Shown piece by piece: positions 12,201 through 27,200 of a DNA stretch of 64,000 nucleotides (position 1 is the stretch's first letter; each line of letters begins with the position of its first letter). The notes under the pieces are model-generated. The model saw only the letters and a program-made list of their open reading frames with translations. It was not told the DNA's origin and ran no database searches. A program made the translations under genes and the position numbers. This DNA comes from Callorhinus ursinus (lineage: Eukaryota; Chordata; Mammalia; Carnivora; Otariidae), in contig NW_020312968.1 of NCBI RefSeq assembly GCF_003265705.1, forward strand, positions 2,615,113 to 2,679,112, written 5' to 3'.

Positions 12201-15200
12201 GGAGTTAAAAACCAACTTCAAAGGGGTGCTGTAAGCGTTCAAGTAAAAATACATTATTTATAACAGTGTCTACAACACAATAAACGTTACACAATTACTT
12301 GTATTAGCAAAGGAGGCAATAGTCCTGGTTCTGAAAATTACATTCACAGGCCAAACAGGGAAGTATGTGGCAAGACTCCTAATGAGAAAACTTGAACTTT
12401 GTTATTAAAATTCATCTGTTTTGTGTGATATGGACATTGTTTTTGAAAAACAATTTTCAGACTTCAAATATACCTTGATTCCGAGATTCCATGGTCTAAA
12501 ATCCTCAGTCTGATCAATTTCTAAGGGTTCAAGCAAAGGCTCCCATACACCAAACATTTCATTGTAATAATGCACCTAGAGAGAGAATTAAATTTTGAAA
12601 TAAGACATTCTTATACTTTCTAAAATGATTTTCCATGCTGTTTCCCACCACTATTCCCTCTGGCTCTGCTATTCTTTATATGGAAACTGTTCTCTGTGCC
12701 TTTCCTTAGTTCCTTATACACACTCCCTCAGCACTTTCATCACCTGGCTAACTTCATAGTCTAGTCTTCACAATTTAATCCAGACAAAACTCTCTTTTAA
12801 GCATCTTTCCTTGACTTCCAGACTGGGCTAAATATCAAAAACTGCATCCATTTATCATGTATTATTGACATTTTTAAACAGATCTGCCTACCTCCACTGA
12901 CATTTTGAAATCTCTTGATGATGAATTATAATTCAATAAGTGCTTATTTGAACTCTCAGAATCTCTTGGACATCCTAGATCATATCCTCCACAAAATATA
13001 CAGAATCTAGCCAGAATTTCAAAATTTGAAATCTAGTTAGTTCTACCTCTATTAGTGTGTATTTTTGTATCAACACACAATTTATCAGCTCATAAATTTT
13101 CATATTAATACAAATTAGAATATCCAATTAGTTTTCACTAGACATAAACTCATAACTTAAACCAAAATATCTTTAGAGATAATTCTATGTAGATAAATTC
13201 TGAAGCAAAATGTATGTTGGTTCAAAACAAGTATCTCCCTTATAAAGTACTCTCACAAAAATGTGAAAGATCTTTGTAGATACTCCCTAAAGATAATGCA
13301 CTGTATAAAAGTATGAGGCATATCCTTCTAATTCTTTCTACTACTCTTTTAGAGGAGATCATAAATAGTCTATTATCCTTTTAAAGGAAAAAAGATATTC
13401 AATTCTTAAAAATAAGAATATTGAATCTAATCAACACTGTTTATTAATACATCACCTTTAAGTTGATAAAATCAATTGAAATACCCAAGTTTATATTACG
13501 AAAATGTACACATAAAAACTACATCAGGGCATAAATTTGTATATTTGCTTCCAAAAGTACTGTGAACCAACATTCGTATTTACAATAAACTTAGTTAAAA
13601 TATTTATTTGAGATACCAGAAATACTCCATGTGTAGCATTATTTGTTATAAAATCTGGAAAAATACTGCATATACTTACTTCTAGGTCAAGCTGACAGTA
13701 GAGATTTATCAAGGAACTCCAGTTTTTGCCCTCCCCTGAAAAACGTGACTTTGCCAACAGCATAGGCACTGTTCTATGACCAATTCCAGCCTCAAGAACT
13801 ATAAAAATAGAATCAATGTTCACTCTTATCATCTCTCCTTTGAGTATCAATTCAGTTGTGGGAGCTTTGTTTTCAACTTCATTTGGTTCTTCAAGAAACC
13901 ACATTTTTAAATTCTTTGTATCCTTCTTTTCCCATAAATGTACTGTAGAAGAAGTAGTTTCTTGTGGGATGGTATCCTTGGATGTATAAAGTGCTGATGT
14001 TATGGTAATCACAGTGTTTATGATAACTGGTGAAACCTAAGGGGAAAAATTTAAACTAATAAAAAAAATCTACCCATACCACTTTCAAAAATTAGGTACT
14101 TCAAAAAATATTAAATATACTTGCTGAAGGATCGTGAAGAATTAATATTAAACTAATATCACTACCATAAAATAGATATAGTTTATTGCCTATAAAAATT
14201 TTATAACTAATTTCAATTTTTTAAAAAGATTTATTTCTTTTGAGAGAGAGAGAGAGAGAGAGAGAAAGAGTGATTGTGTACATGCATACAAGTTGGGGAA
14301 AGGGCAGAGGGAGAAGGAAATAGAATCTGGAGCAGAGTTCTTGCTGAGTGCAGAGCCTGATGTGGCGCTCAATCCCATGACCCCAAGATCATGACCTGAG
14401 CAGAAGTTAAGAAACAGTTGGATATTTAATCGACTGAACCACCTAGGTGCCCCTAATTTCGATTTCTAAAATATTTACCTGAATCTTACAGATATTAGAT
14501 TGACTAAGTTTAAGTTCAACTATGTACACCATCGCAATGTTAGATGTTAACTACAGAAGAAGTCACACACCAATAATAAAATATACAACATTCAAATGTG
14601 TATTAAATAATACACTGTAAATAACGTGTCACATAAAAATACTTTCAAAAACATAGCTGCTTCATTTTTTGCATGTATACTTTCATGCAAAAGTATTAAC
14701 TTTTTAAAAATTTATTTAAAATAACATTTAAAATTTAATTTTAAATAACATTTAAAATTTATTTTAACAATTAACAATTTATTATGCTGAGTGAAATAAG
14801 TCAATCAGAGAAAGACATGTATCATATGACCTCACTGATATGAGGAATTCTTAATCTCAGGAAACAAACTGAGGGTTGCTGGAGTGGTGGGGGATGGGAG
14901 GGATGGGGTGGCTGGGTGATAGACATTGGGGAGGGTACATGCTATGGTGAGCACTGTGACTTGTACAAGACCGATGAATCACGGATCTGTACTTCTGAAA
15001 CAAATAATGCAATATATGTTAAGAAAAAAAAAAGAAGAAGATAGCAGGAGGGGAAGAATGAAGGGGAGTAAGTCGGAGGGGGAGATGAACCATGAGAGAG
15101 GATGGACTCTGAAAAACAAACTGAGGGTTCTGGAGGGGAGAGGGGTGGGGGGATGGGTTAGCCTGGTGATGGGTATTAAAGAGGGCACGTTCTGCGTGGA

Positions 15201-18200
15201 GCACTGGGTGTTATGCACAAACAATGAATCATGGAACACTACATCAAAAACTAATGATGTAATGTATGGTGATTAACATAACAATAAAAAATTATTTTAA
15301 AAAACAATTAACAATTTATTGTTAAAACTTTAACAATTAAACAGGAATATTATTTAACAATTTAAAGACTTGATATATTTAACAATTAAAAGACTTTTTT
15401 TTGGCTTTCCTTTATTTAACAATTAAAAGATATAATAATTGCTTGTTTCTAGGTTTTACTACTTTTTTAAAAGATGCCCTAAAGATATGAATAACTGATT
15501 ACATTTTCACTTACCTTTAGTGTGAGGGACTTTATTGATACATCAATCACCTGTGGATCTGTACCTATTTGAGTAGCTTGATAGAACAAGTCACAGGGCT
15601 GCAAAACCTAGGAGGGAAAATTCAATACCACCAAATTAACATTGTTCTAAAATAGTTTTATTTAAAGACATTCCTAGTAACAGTTATGTTAAAAAAAACA
15701 AGAAAGTAACTTTTTAAAAACACAAGTGACTCAATAACACAATTCTCTTTTATACTTATCATTTCTAATAGGAAGTATTAACAATAGCAATACTAATAAA
15801 ACAGTTAAGTCAAAGAAGATCTTAAATATGCTTAAATATACAAAAACCCCACAAAACTTGTATTATGTATTTTATTTTACTTAATATAATAAAATTTTCT
15901 CCATTATAAAGTTGAAAAAATAATCTACATAGGAAAAGCTACAAAAGATGAGGAAAAAATTATAAATACATTAGATTTACTAAATAACTCTTAATATAAT
16001 CATAAATTAACTGAAGTTTTCTCTGTGGTAGAATTCTCCCCTCTAGCCCCTAAAGACTCACACTGGTCTCAAATGCAAAATATATTCACTCACCTCCTAA
16101 GGTTTCTAATAGCCTCATACCATTATAGCCCAAAGTCTAAAATCTCATCATCTAAATCTGTTATCTCATCATATATGGATAAGATACTTCTCATCCATAT
16201 CTTATCTCATCCATGTGTTTTATTTAATATAGTAAAATTTTCTCCATTTTAAAGTTGAAACAAAATAATCCATATAGGAAAAGCTATATTTATTTCTCAC
16301 TGATGCAAAAATCCAAAATCTCATCTCTGATCAGCTCAAGGTCTAAAATCTAAATCACGTACAGGTGCTGATGAAGTACCTGGGTGTAATCTATTAAGTA
16401 CAGCTGCTAGGGCACAATTTCCCTTTCGCGGATCTGTGAAAGGAAGAGGAGGTATCTGCTCCCATCTTCCCAACACAGAATGGTGGGGCAGTCACAGGAT
16501 AACATTACAGATATTCCAGTTTAAATGGGGAAAATGGAAGGTCAAAAGAAGTCACTAGCCCAAAGTAACCTGAAATCCAGCCAGGTCCATGAGTTTCTTG
16601 ATAAGGTTTCAAAGACAAGGGACAACTGTCTGTGGCTCTCACCTCTACCCTCTGAATCATCCTCCCTTTTCTAGAAAAGGTAGCATAAATTTGTAACCCA
16701 GTAGTTTTATCATCCTGCTTCCTGCCAGTAGGATTTCGGGGGCCCAAAGAGTCACTCTCCATTTTGTACTCCCTGTCCCTCCCAGTCCATGCCGGCAGTG
16801 TTTCTGCCAAAATCATTTCCTCAAGAACCTTGAGGGCCTTCTGTAAATTTCACAAGGTTTTACTCCATTAGACAAAAGCAACATCCACTGATCTTTTTGA
16901 GATAATCATGGTCTCCTGCTGAGACAGCTAAAGGATGACACCTTTATGATTCCTAGAAGCCTCAGTGTGATTGAGAAGATCTGAAAGGGCCCTCTGTGTG
17001 TCTGAACACTATGATTTTTTGACCTAAGATTTAAGAAATATTTATACAATCACACAGTCTTTTCTCTATACTACATTTTTGGCGGCCATTTCTGACTTTA
17101 AGCAGCTTCTGCCATTTGGAAGGCTAAGAAATATCACAATCATAAAGTCCTGGTTCTCTGGTTCTTTTTAACTGTTCTTTCTCAATTCATCTCTCTGCTC
17201 TAGCATTTTACTATTAACAATAAGAAATCAGGCAACAGCTTCGAATCAGGCATCTTAGAAATCTCCTTAGCTTTATATCCATGTTTGTCACTTAGGAGTT
17301 CTGCTTTCCAGACAACTATAAGACACAGTTTTGCAAAGCTCTTTGTCACCAAATTTCAGGCCATCCCTTTAATTTCCAATAACACGTCTTTCACCTTCCT
17401 TGTATGCCTCCTGTTGGTAGCATCATCAATGACCATATTCCTACCAAGAGTCTGTTCAACACAACTGAGGCTTTGTGTATCCATCTCCATAAAATTCCTC
17501 CAAATTCTGCATACTGCCCACTCTAAAGCTGCTCCCACGTTCGAAATAGCTGCTACGACAGCATCTTGCTACTGGTACAAACATCTGTATGTGTTTCCTA
17601 CTAATGCCTAACAAATTACTACCAAACTAGTAACTTAACATGAATTTATTATTTCCCTGTTTTCATGGGTCAGGAATCTTGCTGAAATCAGGTGTCAGTC
17701 ACCTGGATGTCCTCACCTGAAGGTTTGACTAGGGAAATCTGTTATCTCATCATATATGGATGAGATACTTCTCATCCATATTTTATCTCATCCACGTGTT
17801 TTATTTAATATAGCAACTTGTAGCACAGTAATAACCCATCTACAAGTTGAAAGTGATGTTAAAAAAGGCTGCTTCAAAGTAGAAGCAAGCTACCAAGGCA
17901 CCTTGCAAAGTCCCCAAGGGGTGGGAAGTGGGGAGGAACAGAGAAGTCCTCTCAAATCTTGGAAGTGATATACCTTCAAGTTATTTGTCAAATTCTTGAG
18001 CTGTATTACTAAGCAGAAGGCTATCGCTAGGTAGAGTGGAATGGTCAGCAATTTCAAAATGGTCAAGAGAATGGGACCAAGAAGAAAAAATCAATTTCTT
18101 TGAACAAGCAGATTAAGCTACATCCTAGGAATAGCCCAGCAATAAAATGAAAGGAAAGAAATCTTTTTTTAAAATTTTTTCATTATTTATTTATTATTAT

Positions 18201-21200
18201 TATTTTTTAAGATTTTATCCACCCGACAGAAACACAGCGAGAGAGGGACCACAAGCAGGGGGGAGTGGGAGAGGGAGAAGCAGGCCTCCCGGCGAGCAGG
18301 GAGCCCAATGTAGGGCTCGATCCCAGGACTCTGGGATCACGACCCGAGCCGAAGGCAGCCGCCCAACAACTGAGCCACTCAGGCGCCCCAAGAAACAATC
18401 TTTTAAATGTAATTAAACCATGCTTTTGCTACTTCATTGGGAGGGGGGAGGTAGCTCTTGTTTCAGCAGCCTAATATCCTAATACAGAATTTCATACCTA
18501 GAAGTTGGCACCACTGTAACAAAGTCAAAATAGATAACTGATTTAGCAATTGAATGGGCATGGGATATTTTAAAATGAGAAAGGACATCAACTACCTCCA
18601 TTCTGACCTCTATCTGTACTTTCTAAATGATTAAGTTTTTCTTTCCATCTTATTTCTAAACTCAGGCAAAAAACCTTAGGGGCAAAGCATTCCCTGATGG
18701 GAACTGAAACTACCCCTTAAGCAGAGAGGACACCCTGGACCAAGACCCCAAGTGACTGACCCCAAAAAAATGACCGACCTGACCTTTACCGCCCACCTGC
18801 ATGGACCCACGACCTCTGCCCCACTTTTTCTTTATATAAACCTAGAAACATTTTTGGCACTTTGGAGACAACCTTTGAGATACTGGCCCATTGTGTTCTC
18901 GGTGTTGGCCTCACTGAAATAAATTCCTTCCTTGTTTCAATGCCACTCATGTCTCTGCCTCTGGATTGTGCAAGTGGCCAGTGGCCAAACGCTGTCTGTT
19001 TGGGACCCCAGAGCCAGGTGCTCTTGCACCCCTGCCCGCCAGCTACAAAATTACAAAGCTGATGACTAACAATGCCATAGCAAAATATTTGGTGAAACTG
19101 CTACTGGTGATACGTAGGAATGCAGACAATGTACCTTAGAAAAAAGCCTACTGCCAGACAGGTTTAGAATATTTAGAATGTTGCTATTTATTAGCCCTAC
19201 AAGAGAAAGGAAAATGCTGAGAAGACTCAGGGTCTGAAGAGTAACCTCAGCGAGAGGTAAGACTGTGGCTCCTAGTCTTTCTCTGGCAATTTTTGTTAAA
19301 ATCAAACTTGGGAACTAGCCCGTGGCAAAAACAACGAAAATTAGAGTACAGATGGTCCCCCTTGCCCAAACTTATTCCTAAAGTAGCCTTTACTAAATCA
19401 GGATGAAGGCAGAATCAGTAGAATATAGAGATTAGTAAATAAAACAGTTTTCTAGAATAAATGAATGAATGCATTCTTTGGTTATTATGGTTGCTTACAC
19501 CTGGAACTACCAAGAACTAAACTAAATGTTCAAGGAATGAAAAACTGCCAAAGAAACCATTATCAGCCATGCAAAAGCCTTTTGTTAATTCAACTGCTAG
19601 AGCAATCTCCAAGTAACCAACTCAGTAGGAAGTGAGCTGTGAAAACAGTGCAGCTGCCAAAAAAAAACAATAGCCACTTCAGATGTGTCTACAGAGAATG
19701 GTTTAAAAAAAAAAAATCTTTTAGAGGGGAAATCTGGGGCCACCTGAGAAAATGACCATGTTTTTCCATGGGAGTGAAAATGGAAGACTCCAACATGGGC
19801 TCTCCCAGGAACTTGACTCCATTGCAAGAGCTGCAAGTTTTCACATTTCTGCTCAGAAGGATGTGATAAACGTTATGGATAAGTGACTACCAAGTGCTCC
19901 CCATTCTTACTTTCCTGAATGGGTTTTTAAATTGCAATTAGCCTGTCCTTATACCACCATTATACAGTGGTTGTGTATATGGCGATGGGAGTGTTTGCTG
20001 AAATGCCGTGGCTTGTCTATTAGTTAAGAGATTATCAAAAAAGAGAAGTCACAGCAGACTGAAACAAAGAAAACTATCACCTACAGATCCTGGACTTTGA
20101 GACTGTATCCCTTAAGGAAGAGAGGAGTATGTTCTATGGATGAGAAAAGACAAATATGAATTATTTGTGTGGAAAAAGGAAGAAACCTCTGAGTGAACCA
20201 ATAGGGTAGGACCTCTAATTGTTACCTGATATCTCCTTGTGGAGAGCAAAATGGAGTCTCTCATGTCAAGCAGGAGCCTCTGTCAAGCAATGACGCAAGC
20301 AGTTAAAGGTTCTGCAGCTAGGAGGTACTGCCGGGACCGATGTCGGCTGACACCCCAGAACTGATAAGCAGCAGAACCAGAGGAGGTCTGCAGAGACCCA
20401 AAATTGATTAAATCCCTTTGAAAAGGGGAGGATTTGGGCAGTAAACTGTTAAGACTCTTCAGACCTGACCCGTCTATGTCTGACCACTTAAAAAGGGCAA
20501 CTGTCCCCGAAGGCTCTGCCTGATTGATCTCCCAACAGAACTGAGATCCTTCCCTGATTGACCATCAGAAGCAGTAAGTGCCAAGAGCTGACCTGGGCCA
20601 GACAGAGGCCTTATCTCAACTGTGTGCCCACAGACTGACTTTGCGTTTGGTTCATTCACTTCCTGCACCCCTCGTTTGTCGGGCGGTTTGTCTTCTGTCC
20701 TGCTTTGTGTGCTGTGTAAGGAGCCAAGTTTAATCATATGGTGAATTGTCACTGAGTTTGGAAACCTGAACCCGCTTTCTAATTGCGATTTAACTTTGCC
20801 TTATGATTGAATAAAGCTGACGTTGTGGAAAGACACAAGTTACGTGTGTGCCTTCACAACGAGCTCATGAAACTGTAAAACATAAATGTGATGTTTATTA
20901 AAGCAAATGGCTGAATCTTCAAATAAGTTATAGGTAGAAAAGAAAAAACATATCCGAGCAAAAATGTCCAGATGAGAAAGATTAAAAATAATAACACTGA
21001 ACAACAAAGCAAACAACTGGTAGAAAGTCTCAAAGGCCTAAGAGGAATTGACATGGTCAGAAAGCCACGGTGAGGTCTCTGAGAAGTGTCCAGATGAAAA
21101 CAACATCTTCGACTATTCCCACAAATACGTACAACACCAAGGAGCAACTGGGGAAAGAAAAGAGTTTCAAAGCTGGTGTAATAATAATCTCTCCGAGAAG

Positions 21201-24200
21201 AAAAAAAAGTAAAAGTATTCAGGTAGTTTTCTCAAGTGGTATATACTAAATCCAAAATAGTTTACAGTTAAGCAGACAATGAAAGTATGTAATGAAAGAT
21301 AATGAAAGAGTAAACTCACAGTAGTGATTTTGCCTTTTCTCTTGACTGGAAGAAATGGGCATGCTCTCACTTGAAGATCTTTAATGGCAGCAGTCATTGT
21401 ATTATTCTCAAGGTCACCTTTCCAACAAATTTCACATTGTGTTGTAATGACTAATGCAGGAGCATCACTTCTTGTCATATCAGCCACAAACACAATTTCA
21501 GGATTTTTAATAATAATATTAATTTCCCACTTCTCTGATTCCTGTACAGATACTAAATACAAACAAAAATAAGTTCACATTTTAAAATATTTATAAATCT
21601 TTGTTATACATATTATTTATGAATAATTATTTGTGAGAAAATGTTTTTTCATTTCAAGTAAAAAAATAAAAGAATCTTCAATCCCAAAGGAATCTACTGC
21701 AATTCTCTTAGTTTAAGAGTTCAAGATGCTATAGTCTTCAGAACATTTAAAAATGTGGGGGGGAAAACCCTTTAATGGCAGCTCTCACCTTGATACTACT
21801 TCTGCTCTACCACAACAAACGAAATATATAAAAGATAGTGGAGAGCTATAAAAATAACAAAAATAAAAGAGAAATTTAAGTTAGATTATCTTTAATTATG
21901 AAACGTAATGGTTTGTTATTCTCCCTACTTGTTTTCGTCAAAAAAATTCTTTGAAATTGCTGCCTGTGGGGAAGTATATTTTGCTTATTCTAATGTAGGT
22001 CTCATAATTTGTGAGCTCAATATACATTTACATGCTGAAAAATGGGCAAACTGCACATTCTACCAGAAAGCACATTTAAGTTTTCCTTTTACCTCTGAAA
22101 AATAAAAATTTTTTAAAGATACTTATTTATTTGACAAAGACACTGCGATTCACTTAACCTCCTCATCTGGAAAGGTAATCAATGGTGAGTGTTACTGTAG
22201 CACTTCAGTAATACAGATATGAAATATTTTGGCTAATAACTAACCTTCTTCCTTAGCAGTCCATGTTTGAACACTGGTTTCTACAGCAGTGCCTGTGGTG
22301 TAGGCCTCAAGAAAGACATTTGCAACTGTCAGCAGAAATTCCACACTTGCACAAATATATGTTTCTTGAAGGACTAAATCAGTCACCCAACCATCTCTGA
22401 CTCTTCTATACTTTACATCCATCATGTCCTTTTTGTCAAACCCAACTGTCAGTCCTATCATTCTGAAAAACACAATAATAACAATTCCTGTGAGTATCTA
22501 ACAAATAAGCAAACACACCAATAAAAGGCAAAAGACCTCTTATCCATTTTACTAACAGCGAACCAGCATTCTGAAGTTATTTCTCCTAGGAAGATCACAA
22601 AGTACTTCAAACAACAGACTTAGAAACTTCTGGAGCACAACTGTTTCATAAACTAGCAAGTACTCTGTAAGAAATTAGAACTTAGAATCTCAGCATCTTT
22701 ATCTTAATCTTTCATGTTTTCCCTTAATTTTTCATGTTTTCATGTTTATAACTTGCAGAGATCAATAATTTAAATAGAGATTAATTTAAAAATCCAATTT
22801 AATTGCACTGATTATTTCTACTTAACTCCACTGACCATCCAGTAAGAACAGCACATAACTGAACCAGGACATTTTAAATGTTGACTGAGAACCGTTAACT
22901 CCATTAAATTGAAGCTCTGAAGATCTTGGGATGTACCCAGAAAACAAACATGCAACTTTGGGAAAATGTTTTATAAAATATTATCAAATATTTCTCAAGT
23001 AAAAAATAAGAACACTATTACCTAGGAGTTGCCTTCTTGACATGAGGCCTTTTATCATCTAAAATACAGTTTTTTAATGAGAAGGAAGAAAATGTTGAGT
23101 CATCTGTATACATTTTTGCAGTGCTTATGATATTCTCCAACTTAAATTCAGCAAGTTTCAGAGAAGGATCACGAACATCTGTAAAGGAAGTCTGTGGAAG
23201 AGGAAATCAATACAAATTTTACACAAAGTCTAATACATATTTTAAGATACAAACTACCACCTTCTCTATTTCCATAGGGTTTGCTAAAGTCCAAAAAAAT
23301 TAATTTAAAAATTAATTTTTTACATCACTGCCTATAGGAAAGATAACTCATCTTAAAAGGGCAATGGTTAAATCCATTATTAAAGTGAAATGATCAGTAA
23401 CATTTTTCAGAGGAAAAGAGACTCCAAAATATATATGAAATATTAACAACTGTTACTTTAATAATAAGCATTCATCTATATAATTTTCATCATGTGAGAA
23501 AATATTCTCTTTTCTCCCTAACTCACCTGTTCAGGACCTGGACTATACAGTACCATGGTGAGATAGTCGGTCCTGAAGCTCATATTCAGTGTTGTCTTAA
23601 CTTGAGAGGCCTGTGAATGTATTTCCACCACGGCAGCAGTCACTACAGTTGTTCCTTGGAAAAGTTAAAAGTTATTGGATAAAAAAGTCAAGAAAGGTAG
23701 AAGTCATTAAAATAGGTTTTAAATAGGTTTAATAGAATTTTCAATTAAATATGAAGAATAATGTTAGTCAACAAAATAATAAAGATTAGAAAATGCAGAA
23801 GTTGAACTCAGTAACTCCCGGCTTAGGATTCTTTCTGTAGTATCTTAGGAATAAAACACTTGGTGCTGCCGTTTCCATTTTTTTAAGGTGAGAATAATAA
23901 AACTAACCACTGCGTTTGTTTTGGGGATCAAATAAAAGAGCATGTATAAAATACTTATTAGATTACCTGGTGAATACTTTAATATTCAAATTTTACTTCA
24001 AAAAACTAAAACCAAACAAGGTATTTTAGATATTTTAAACAACTGTTCCACTGAAAAGAAGGATCCAAAATTCATTCTTTCCTGCATTTTACATTTTGAG
24101 TCAAGGCATTATATGTACATGGAATATATTAAATGGGCTTTTTATTAAAACATAGCAATTGCTAATGATCATGCTACCCAACTCCAGAGACCAGTGCCAC

Positions 24201-27200
24201 CACATCACGTAACTTATTTTTAGTTTAGGTAAAATTTACATCAGTGAAATACGTAGATCTTAGCTGAACAATTTAATGAGATTTTGTACATCCATGCTAC
24301 CAACACTCCCATTAAGATACTAAATATTTACATCATTCCAGAAAGTTCTCTCATACCCTTTTCCAGCTCTTCCCCAACCTCCCTATCATTCTAATTTTAA
24401 TTACAAAGGTTAGTTTTGTTTGTTCTTAAATTCTGTATAGAGTAACATTTAAAGTAAAACCTCTTTCATGTTTGGCTTCCTGCAGGTAACCTATTTCTGA
24501 CATTCATCCACATTGTCACACGTATCAGTAGTTAATGCTTCCTTACGCAGTCTATGAAAATACACAATTTACCCATTCTAGATTGATGAACATATGGGTT
24601 GTTTCCAGATTTAAGCGATTATGAATAAATCTGCTACAAATATTCCTGAATAAGTCATTTAGTGTATATATACACCTTTTTTGGGGGGGGAAGGAGAAAT
24701 ATTTGGACCTGGAATTGTTTGTCACAGGGTAGATATCTGTTAATTGCTGAACTCTAAGTAGTTATACTATTTCACATTCCCAACAGCATTACATGAGTCT
24801 CAGTTGTTTCAAACTCTCATCAATACTTGCAGCTGTCAGTCTTAAAATCTGACTCATGTGGTAAAGTGAAGTTTTCCTGATAAATAACTGTGTTAGCACA
24901 CTTTCATCTGCTTACTTTCCATTTAATATATCCTTTCCCAAGTATCCAACTCATCTGGTAATTATTTTAGTTTAAGTTATTAATTTCAAGGAGTTTTCAG
25001 GTATCCTAGATATGAAAACAATGTCAGATACACATATCATGAATATGTATACCAGACTGAGGGCTCACTTTTCACAATCTTGATATCATCTCTTGATAAG
25101 GAGAAGCTAAAAAGGTTTATGAAGTCTACTTTATAAACTTTTTATGATTAGAGTTTTATCTACCTAAGAAATCTCTGGCAATCCCATGATCATGAAGATA
25201 CTCTTCTATGGTTTCTTCTAGAAGCTTAAAAGTTTTAGCTTTCAAATATATGTCTTTCATCCACCTCAAATTAATTTCTGTGTATGGAGTTAAGGGACAA
25301 GGTTCAATTTTTCCTGTTAAAAGGTTTATCCTGGGCGCCTGGGTGGCTCAGTTGGTTGGGCGACTGCCTTTGGCTCAGGTCATGATCCTGGAGTCCCGGG
25401 ATCGAGTCCCACATCGGGCTCCCTGCTCAGCGGGGAGTCTGCTTCTTCCTCTGACCCTCTTCCCTCTTGTGCTCTCTCTTTCTCTCTCAAATAAATAAAT
25501 AAAATCTTTAAAAAAAAAAAAGGTTTATCCCTTCCCTATTGACTAGTCTTTGTTGAAAATCAGTTGACTCTACTTGTTTTCTGGACTCTTCTGTTTTAAA
25601 AATCTGTGCTAACTTGTTTTAGATTTACTGCAAATTTTGAAATCAGATAGTATAAATCTTTGTCTTTCACAATTTTTTTTTTGCCCTTTGTTTTGGGTTT
25701 TTTTCCTGGCTACCTAGTCAAAGGCATTTTTACTTCTTTCTACTCTTTAGATCTATTAATCCTTCTCCTGGCCTTATTACCCTGACAATGACTATGAGTT
25801 AACCTGGTATGATGATTGTGGACATTTCTGACTTGCGTCTACTTTAGGGGGAAAACTTAACATTTCAGCATTAAGTATGCCTTTTAGATATTTTTAGTTT
25901 TCATCATAAATAGGTGCAGAATTTTGTCAAATGCTTTTCTGGCATCTATTGAGATATGATTTTTTTCCCTCTTTGTTAATTTGGGTTATTATATTAATTG
26001 ATTTTTGACTGTCAAACCAACTTTGCATTTTGGGATAATTCTCACCTGGTCGAGATGAAATATCCTATATCCTTATTGCTGGATTCAGTATGCTAATATG
26101 TTGTTAAGAATTTCCATGTCTGTGTTCATGAAGGATATTGGTGTGAGATATTCTTTTTTTGAAAAGTCTTTTTTTTTTTTTTTTTTTAACCAGGGTAATG
26201 TCTGCTTTAGAAAATGGCCAAGGAACTGTTTCCTCTTTATTTTCCAGAAGAGTCTGTGTAACACTGGTATTATTTCAAACTTCAGTATTTAATAGAATTT
26301 ATCACTGAAATTCAATTCCTTTAACAGAAAGGGCTACTCAGATGTCTTACTTCTTACGTCAGTTTTGGCAACTTTGTGTTTTCCAGGAAATTTGTCCATT
26401 TCAAACAAGTTGTAGAATTCATTCTCATAAAATTATTCATAATAGTCCCTTATTGTCCTGATAGCAATCTGCAATATCTATTTAATTCTGATACTGATAA
26501 TTTGTTCTCTCTCCCTTGTCCTAAGGGTTTATCAAATTTATTAATTTTTTCCAAAGAAAACAATCTCTGACTTTGCTAATTTTCTCCATTGTATATCCAT
26601 TTCTCTTCCATTGATTTCTACTCTTATCCGTATTACTGCTTCCTTTTATTTACTCTGGATTTAATTTGCTCTTCTTTTTCTCCAGGCAAAAGATTTAATC
26701 TCTTAAACTCTTGTTCTTTCCTCATCAAATCCCTTATAGCTACAAAGTTCTTTCAGCACTGCTTTAGTTACATCCCACAAGTTTTTATTAAATTTTATGT
26801 TCATTACCTTCCAGCTTAAACAATTTTCTAATTTCCCCTGTCTTTTTTGACTCACAGGTTATTTAAAACTTGTTTAATGTCCAAGTATTTCAGGCTTTCT
26901 TGACACCCTATTGCTACTGATTTCTAATTTAATTCCATATGACCAAAAAACTTCATGGCCCCCCAGAATGGTTTATCCTTGTGAATATTCAAGAGCCCTT
27001 TAAAAAAAAGTGCATTCTGCAATTACTGAGTGTAGTATTATACTAACGTCAGGTCAGTTTGTTAACAGTGTTCAAATGTTCTATATTCTGACTTTTTTGT
27101 CTATGTTCTATCAATTACTAAGAGTGGTATGCTAAATCCACCACTGATTCTGTGTATGTGTATTTCTTCCTTTAGTTTTGTCAATTTTTGCTGCATGTTT

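Noticed and set aside
13524..14012. 162-codon open frame
   Set aside because: It is VPS13A exon 18 extended into the intron past the donor at 13679; only 13680-14036 is coding.
16020..20862. Intact endogenous retrovirus
   Set aside because: Only LTR-like and decayed internal sequence is seen, with no gag, pol or env frames.
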